DNA from: an uncultured Sphingorhabdus sp.
Lineage (GTDB): Bacteria > Pseudomonadota > Alphaproteobacteria > Sphingomonadales > Sphingomonadaceae
Direction of reading: 5' to 3'
DNA: 38,849 nt
Assembly: GCF_937872355.1 (NCBI RefSeq)
Contig: NZ_CALMSV010000061.1
Coordinates: 1 to 38,849, forward strand
Below the pieces are notes generated by a model. That model ran no database searches, had not been told where the DNA came from, and saw only the letters and a list, made by a program, of their open reading frames with translations. This document shows positions 36,764 to 38,849 of this stretch, piece by piece; position 1 is the stretch's first letter, and each line of letters starts with the position of its first letter. A program made the translations under genes and the position numbers.

Positions 36764-37350
36764 CAATCGTCGCCCATCAGGCGGCGAGATAGATTGGCTA
36801 TGATGCCGGCTGTCACGCCCCAAATGCGGCGGCCTTCCCAATCCATATCGTAATATTCGCGCATCTGCCCCTGCCATTCGACCCGCCGTCTAGCGTAATT
36901 GGCACGATCAAACAGAATCTCAAGTGGCACTTCAAACCATTCTTCGACTTCTTCCGGATTGGGTACCAGAGGTAAATCGGGTGGGACGACACCGATAACG
37001 GGTGTGATCTGATAACCGCTGCCGGAGTAATAATCATCGGCAGCGCCCAATATTTCTACTTCGTGGCGGGGCAGGGCAATTTCTTCTTCCGCTTCGCGCA
37101 GGGCAGCAATGACAGCATTTTCGTCTTCAGGATCGACCTTGCCGCCAGGGAAGGCCACTTGCCCGGCGTGGCTGCGTAACCAGGCCGGACGACGCGTCAG
37201 GATAACCCCGGGTTTGCTCCGGTCGGTTATGGGAACCAGCACCGCCGCTTGCCGATAATCGCCGACGTGACGGGGATAAGCGCGCTCATCCTCGATCGCG
37301 ATTGCTCGCGAGGGGTGAAGCGCGTCGGAAAACTGCGTCTTCCAGCTCAT
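36763..37350 (-). CDS. NUDIX hydrolase, CoA pyrophosphatase type
   Basis: This 195-residue protein has the Nudix box GGKVDPEDENAVIAALREAEEEI. Just before it is the motif LRSHAGQVAFPGG typical of CoA diphosphatases such as NudL/YeaB. It would split CoA into phosphopantetheine and 3',5'-ADP. The ATG at 37350 (MSWKTQF) overlaps the DUF1285 stop by four bases (ATGA); the longer frame has no support. CoA hydrolysis is inferred from the UPF0035-type motif. Confidence 0.9.
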   Translation of the reverse strand: MSWKTQFSDALHPSRAIAIEDERAYPRHVGDYRQAAVLVPITDRSKPGVILTRRPAWLRSHAGQVAFPGGKVDPEDENAVIAALREAEEEIALPRHEVEILGAADDYYSGSGYQITPVIGVVPPDLPLVPNPEEVEEWFEVPLEILFDRANYARRRVEWQGQMREYYDMDWEGRRIWGVTAGIIANLSRRLMGDD

Positions 37351-37901
37351 CCAGCTGCATCCAGCGCAAAGAACATTCCTTCGCTCCATATGCCCGGTTT
37401 GTCCGGGCTTGCTTCAAGCGCCAATTCAGCGAGTTCATAATAGACCGGACGCGTGCACCGTGCCCAAAGTCCGGCCCGGACATGCAGATAGGGCACCGGA
37501 GTACCTTCGAAAGTCCGGACTTCTATCGGATGATTACCGCCCGCAATGACGATGTCATCGGTATTGAGGCGAAAGGCGATGCTGGCCTCGCGGATCTGAG
37601 CCTCCACCGCCACGAAAGGCACATCGTCGACTGCGATCGACAGCTTTTCCTGAGGGGTCACCAGCCAATAGCTGTCGTCCGATTCAAGCCGGAGCAGGCT
37701 TGAAAAGGCACGCACCATAGCTGGGCGGGAGATTTCGCCGCCTTGGTGGAACCAGCGGCCATCGGTGGCGATGCGCATCTCGCTGTTTCCCGTTTTGGCG
37801 GGATTCCAGCTTTCGACCGGTGGCAGCTTTCGATGCGAGGCAAGGTCGGCAATCTGGTTGAGGCTGAGTCCACCCAGAGAAGGAGGGGGATCATAGGGCA
37901 C
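37347..37901 (-). CDS. DUF1285 family protein
   Basis: This 184-residue protein starts at a GTG at 37901 (VPYDPPPSLGGL). The GTG is preceded by GGAGGAGG at 37908-37915, which decides the start even though it lies inside the GNAT coding end. DUF1285 features are WFHQGGEISRPAMVRAFSSLLR, SYWLVTPQEKLSIAVDDVPFVAV and a late AGLWARCTRPVYYEL. Function is unknown; proteins of the family are small cytosolic beta-rich proteins often found with a CoA-type NUDIX and cca gene, as here. It overlaps both neighbours. Confidence 0.85.
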   Translation of the reverse strand: MPYDPPPSLGGLSLNQIADLASHRKLPPVESWNPAKTGNSEMRIATDGRWFHQGGEISRPAMVRAFSSLLRLESDDSYWLVTPQEKLSIAVDDVPFVAVEAQIREASIAFRLNTDDIVIAGGNHPIEVRTFEGTPVPYLHVRAGLWARCTRPVYYELAELALEASPDKPGIWSEGMFFALDAAG

Positions 37902-38385
37902 GGTCGGCCTCCTCCAGCATTCCTGCCTGTGGCGTTGCGACACCCATTGCATTGCGAGCAAGCAAGCGACGCGGTTCCCACGGGCCGGGCAAAGACCATC
38001 CTCCAGTCAGTTCGGCACTGAAGCCGAAGCGGCCATAATATTCCGGATCGCCGATCATCACCATCACCGGTTCCCCGATTTTGGCGGCTGCTTCAAGCAT
38101 GCGGTGCATTAATTGGTGGCCGATGCCCCTGCCTTGCAGCTCGGGTGTAACCGCCACTGGGCCGACCAGCACTATGGGGAAATCCCCGACGCGAACGGGC
38201 CAACACTGGATACTGCCGACTGGTTCGCCTTCCTCCAACAGCGCGAAAGACAGCGGGGCAATCGGTTTACTGCGTTTCCGTAACAAATAGGCAGTCCGAG
38301 CAAAGCGATCAGCACCGAAAGCATCGTCGAGCAATCGCTCCACTTTTTCCGGCGCAACGTTATTGAGCGGTACGAGCTTAGGCAT
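37891..38385 (-). CDS. GNAT family N-acetyltransferase
   Basis: This 164-residue protein has the acetyl-CoA binding motif VTPELQGRGIGHQLMHRMLEAA (Q/R-x-x-G-x-G/A) at about 75-96 and a late MIGDPEYYGRFGFS, which places it near the YhbS-like N-acetyltransferases. Substrate unknown. The start overlaps the MFS stop by eight bases and the end overlaps the DUF1285 gene by 11 bases. Confidence 0.85.
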   Translation of the reverse strand: MPKLVPLNNVAPEKVERLLDDAFGADRFARTAYLLRKRSKPIAPLSFALLEEGEPVGSIQCWPVRVGDFPIVLVGPVAVTPELQGRGIGHQLMHRMLEAAAKIGEPVMVMIGDPEYYGRFGFSAELTGGWSLPGPWEPRRLLARNAMGVATPQAGMLEEADRAL

Positions 38386-38849
38386 CGGGCATAGCCTCGG
38401 GCAATTGCCGCCTGCGCAACAGGGTTAGCGCAATCAAGGCAAAAAGGCCTGCTGTAGCCGCGATCAGATAAGGTGCGCCGGGAAAGCGTATCGTCGCTCC
38501 CGCCTCGGTAAATGCCGCCAGCGCATAATTATATGCAAACTGGCCGATCATGAGGCTGAAGGCAGCAAGTGAGCCAACCAGACCCTGCAGTTCACCCTGT
38601 TGAGAGGCAGGCGCACGCTGCGACATCATTGCGTTTAGCGCGGGCATGACCATGCCGGAAAATCCATTGACCAGCAGAAGCACCAATATGATCCCGGCAA
38701 ATGGAACAAAAGCGACAATCAGATAGCTGGTTATCCCGGAGATCATCCCGATATAGGCGGTCTTGCGCTCTCCATAGCGGGGGATGAAGCGGCGGATGAC
38801 CAGCGCCTGGAAAAACCCCATTGAAAAGCCGACAAGACCCAGCGAGACA
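38378..38849 (-). CDS. MFS transporter, TetA-like (C-terminal part only)
   Basis: The frame is open to the window edge, so only the last 156 residues are seen. They contain four or five membrane segments, the loop RRFIPRYGERKTAYIG and the motif PASQQGELQGLVGSLAAFS. QGELQG is characteristic of the tetracycline-type drug/H+ antiporter group (TCR/Tet). The original substrate cannot be judged from this part, and many chromosomal relatives do not confer resistance. It is the first visible gene of the overlapped MFS-GNAT-DUF1285-NUDIX-cca chain. Confidence 0.85.
   Translation of the reverse strand, partial: VSLGLVGFSMGFFQALVIRRFIPRYGERKTAYIGMISGITSYLIVAFVPFAGIILVLLLVNGFSGMVMPALNAMMSQRAPASQQGELQGLVGSLAAFSLMIGQFAYNYALAAFTEAGATIRFPGAPYLIAATAGLFALIALTLLRRRQLPEAMPDA

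Noticed and set aside
1-38849. Search by eye for tRNA, rRNA, CRISPR, transposase, integrase or toxin-antitoxin genes
   Set aside because: No cloverleaf, rRNA signature, spacer-repeat array or relevant protein motif was found. A covariance-model search would be needed to exclude small RNAs.

Overview
The window reads as chromosomal DNA from a Sphingomonadaceae-type alphaproteobacterium (Sphingopyxis/Sphingorhabdus-like). This is inferred from moderately high GC, the gene order lapA-pyrF-trpF-trpB-trpA-accD-folC, a DUF6628-type protein, a large orphan TonB-dependent receptor, and dispersed hairpin repeats of a kind common in sphingomonads. It is gene-dense, largely housekeeping and strongly organised by stop/start overlaps. 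I see no rRNA, tRNA, CRISPR array, transposase, integrase or prophage gene.

Layout. 1-464 is the 3' end of an L,D-transpeptidase gene. 505-4360 is a LiuR-like MerR regulator with a palindromic operator, an acyl-CoA dehydrogenase and a phospholipase D-type protein. 4503-4790 encodes a tiny secreted protein with calcium-binding-type repeats. 4860-7105 (minus) is an MFS transporter coupled to cysK. 7288-9030 is a DUF885 lipoprotein, followed by a hairpin-bounded repeat and a DUF4349 lipoprotein. 10413-11727 holds divergent PilZ and globin-like genes. 11728-15276 is uvrD/pcrA, divergent from a double-DTG retropepsin-like protease that is coupled to an MHS-type transporter. 16506-18828 (minus) is an rluB-like pseudouridine synthase, rsmD and a DMT permease. 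An AmpG-like permease with an unclear start follows.

20503-27105 (minus) is the core biosynthetic cluster. It runs lapA, pyrF, trpF, a hairpin repeat, trpB, an unlisted 60-aa membrane ORF, trpA, accD and folC, then a DUF6628 gene with a Fur-like box. purB, a TonB-dependent receptor, parC (plus) and a GGDEF-EAL protein (plus) follow. The window ends with a tightly overlapped minus-strand chain: MFS (partial), GNAT, DUF1285, CoA-type NUDIX and the CCA-adding enzyme.

Two c-di-GMP proteins occur here: a PilZ effector and a GGDEF-EAL protein whose cyclase motif is degenerate (GGNEF) while its EAL motifs are intact. I find no obvious new multi-gene system. The points most worth checking are the 60-aa ORF coupled between trpB and trpA, the missing start plus 9-G tract of the AmpG-like gene, the LiuR-type operator controlling an acyl-CoA dehydrogenase/PLD pair, the Fur-like box before the DUF6628 gene, and the PilZ/globin pair.
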